This document shows, in pieces, positions 40,204 to 40,639 of a stretch of DNA of 40,639 bases. Numbering within the stretch: position 1 is the first letter of the stretch; every line of letters begins with the position of its first letter. The position numbers and the translations under genes were made by a program. The notes beneath the pieces are model-generated. The model made no database searches and was not told the DNA's origin. It was given only the letters and a program-made list of their open reading frames with translations. This DNA comes from Actinomycetota bacterium (GTDB taxonomy: Bacteria; Actinomycetota; Humimicrobiia; Humimicrobiales; Humimicrobiaceae): the NCBI GenBank assembly GCA_028698215.1, contig JAQVDY010000014.1, positions 1-40,639 of the forward strand, read 5' to 3'.

Positions 40204-40631
40204 CAGCCAGGCCTCGTATAAAGAAGATAGTGGATATGCTGCCTTTGTATGTATTGTATAAACCCATGGGGGTAGCAGAACAAAACCTGGAAACAGAAAG
40301 CCTTACCTTAGAAGAAATGGAAGCTTTAAAACTTAAAGACGGGCAGGACCTTAAACAGGAAGAAGCAGCCAAGCAAATGGGTATATCAAGGTCTACTTTC
40401 CAGAGGCTGCTTCATGCTGCCCGTAAAAAGATTATAAATGCTATCCTGGAAGGCAAGGCTATAAGGTTTGAAGGGGGCAATTATATTGCCAATGAGAACA
40501 TTATTAGCTCCAAATGTGTTAAAGGTAACTATCACTTCTTTATAAAAAAAGATGAGCTTAAGGACCAGCAATACAAGATAAGCAAAATAAAATGCCCTAA
40601 ATGCGGCAAACGGCTGGTTGATTTTAAATAA
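40200..40631 (+). CDS. DUF134 family DNA-binding protein (second copy)
   Basis: 143 residues from ATG 40200, which shares ATGA with the preceding stop; an ATG at 40176 in frame lies inside the previous gene. Helix-turn-helix: SLTLEEMEALKLKDGQDLKQEEAAKQMGISRSTFQRLLHAARKKIINAIL (about 32-81), then EGKAIRFEGGNY, the same as in the first DUF134 protein. The C-terminal zinc ribbon is less regular here: one Cys in SSKCVKG and a CPKC pair. As the last gene of the operon it may report on or regulate the cluster, possibly through TGAAC-N4-GTTCA sites. The two DUF134 proteins are clearly diverged. Confidence 0.83.
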   Translation: MTARPRIKKIVDMLPLYVLYKPMGVAEQNLETESLTLEEMEALKLKDGQDLKQEEAAKQMGISRSTFQRLLHAARKKIINAILEGKAIRFEGGNYIANENIISSKCVKGNYHFFIKKDELKDQQYKISKIKCPKCGKRLVDFK

Positions 40632-40639
40632 TTAATATA

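Overview
This window reads as chromosomal DNA of a moderately AT-rich anaerobic bacterium. Almost all genes lie on the + strand and are tightly packed; only a transposase fragment and one penicillin-binding protein lie on the - strand. The gene order argC-J-B-D-F-R-G-H, with tyrS about 9 kb further on, is the order known from Actinobacteria. A lipoprotein-type binding protein and a PBP with four PASTA domains also suggest a Gram-positive type of envelope. My best guess is a deep-branching anaerobic actinobacterial lineage. This is inference, since no rRNA or other taxonomic marker is present.

Layout. (1) 1-545: remnant of an insertion sequence (truncated transposase plus two end-like direct repeats). 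(2) 490-2376: a marR-MATE efflux pair of the mepR/mepA type with its own palindromic operator. (3) 2683-14752: a long co-directional block with a ribose-type ABC importer (ATPase, lipoprotein, two permeases), an old-yellow-enzyme/FeS/FAD reductase, an MBL-fold hydrolase, a class V aminotransferase, an M20 amidohydrolase, a UroD/MtaA-like protein and an IclR regulator. It looks like an uptake-and-catabolism operon for an unidentified compound. (4) 14864-23333: the complete arginine pathway with ArgR inside, led by a promoter that overlaps ARG-box-like repeats. (5) 23356-33779: an MBL-fold protein, a glycosyltransferase with an N-terminal MshEN (c-di-GMP-type) domain, NIF3, a U32 peptidase, PBP1A (-) and TyrRS.

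(6) 33781-40631 is the most unusual part. Two DUF134 regulators bracket a DUF2099 protein (the methanogenesis marker 8 family), an FmdB-type zinc ribbon, two DUF5320 ORFs, an Mrp/NBP35 ATPase, a flavin reductase-like protein, a COG1237-type MBL protein, a radical SAM protein with a C-terminal winged helix, a NifX/ORP-like cluster-binding protein and a DUF5320-like zinc ribbon. The set resembles the ORP/Mrp metal-cluster loci of Desulfovibrio, with extra redox and methanogen-associated parts. Its promoter at 35622-35670 has a clear sigma70-type core with the -10 box held between two copies of TGAAC-N4-GTTCA, an obvious candidate for a dedicated regulator. The two DUF5320 ORFs share a 43-bp near-identical repeat, and the first seems to change reading frame, so it may be broken or fused.

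No tRNA, rRNA, CRISPR array or complete mobile element was seen.
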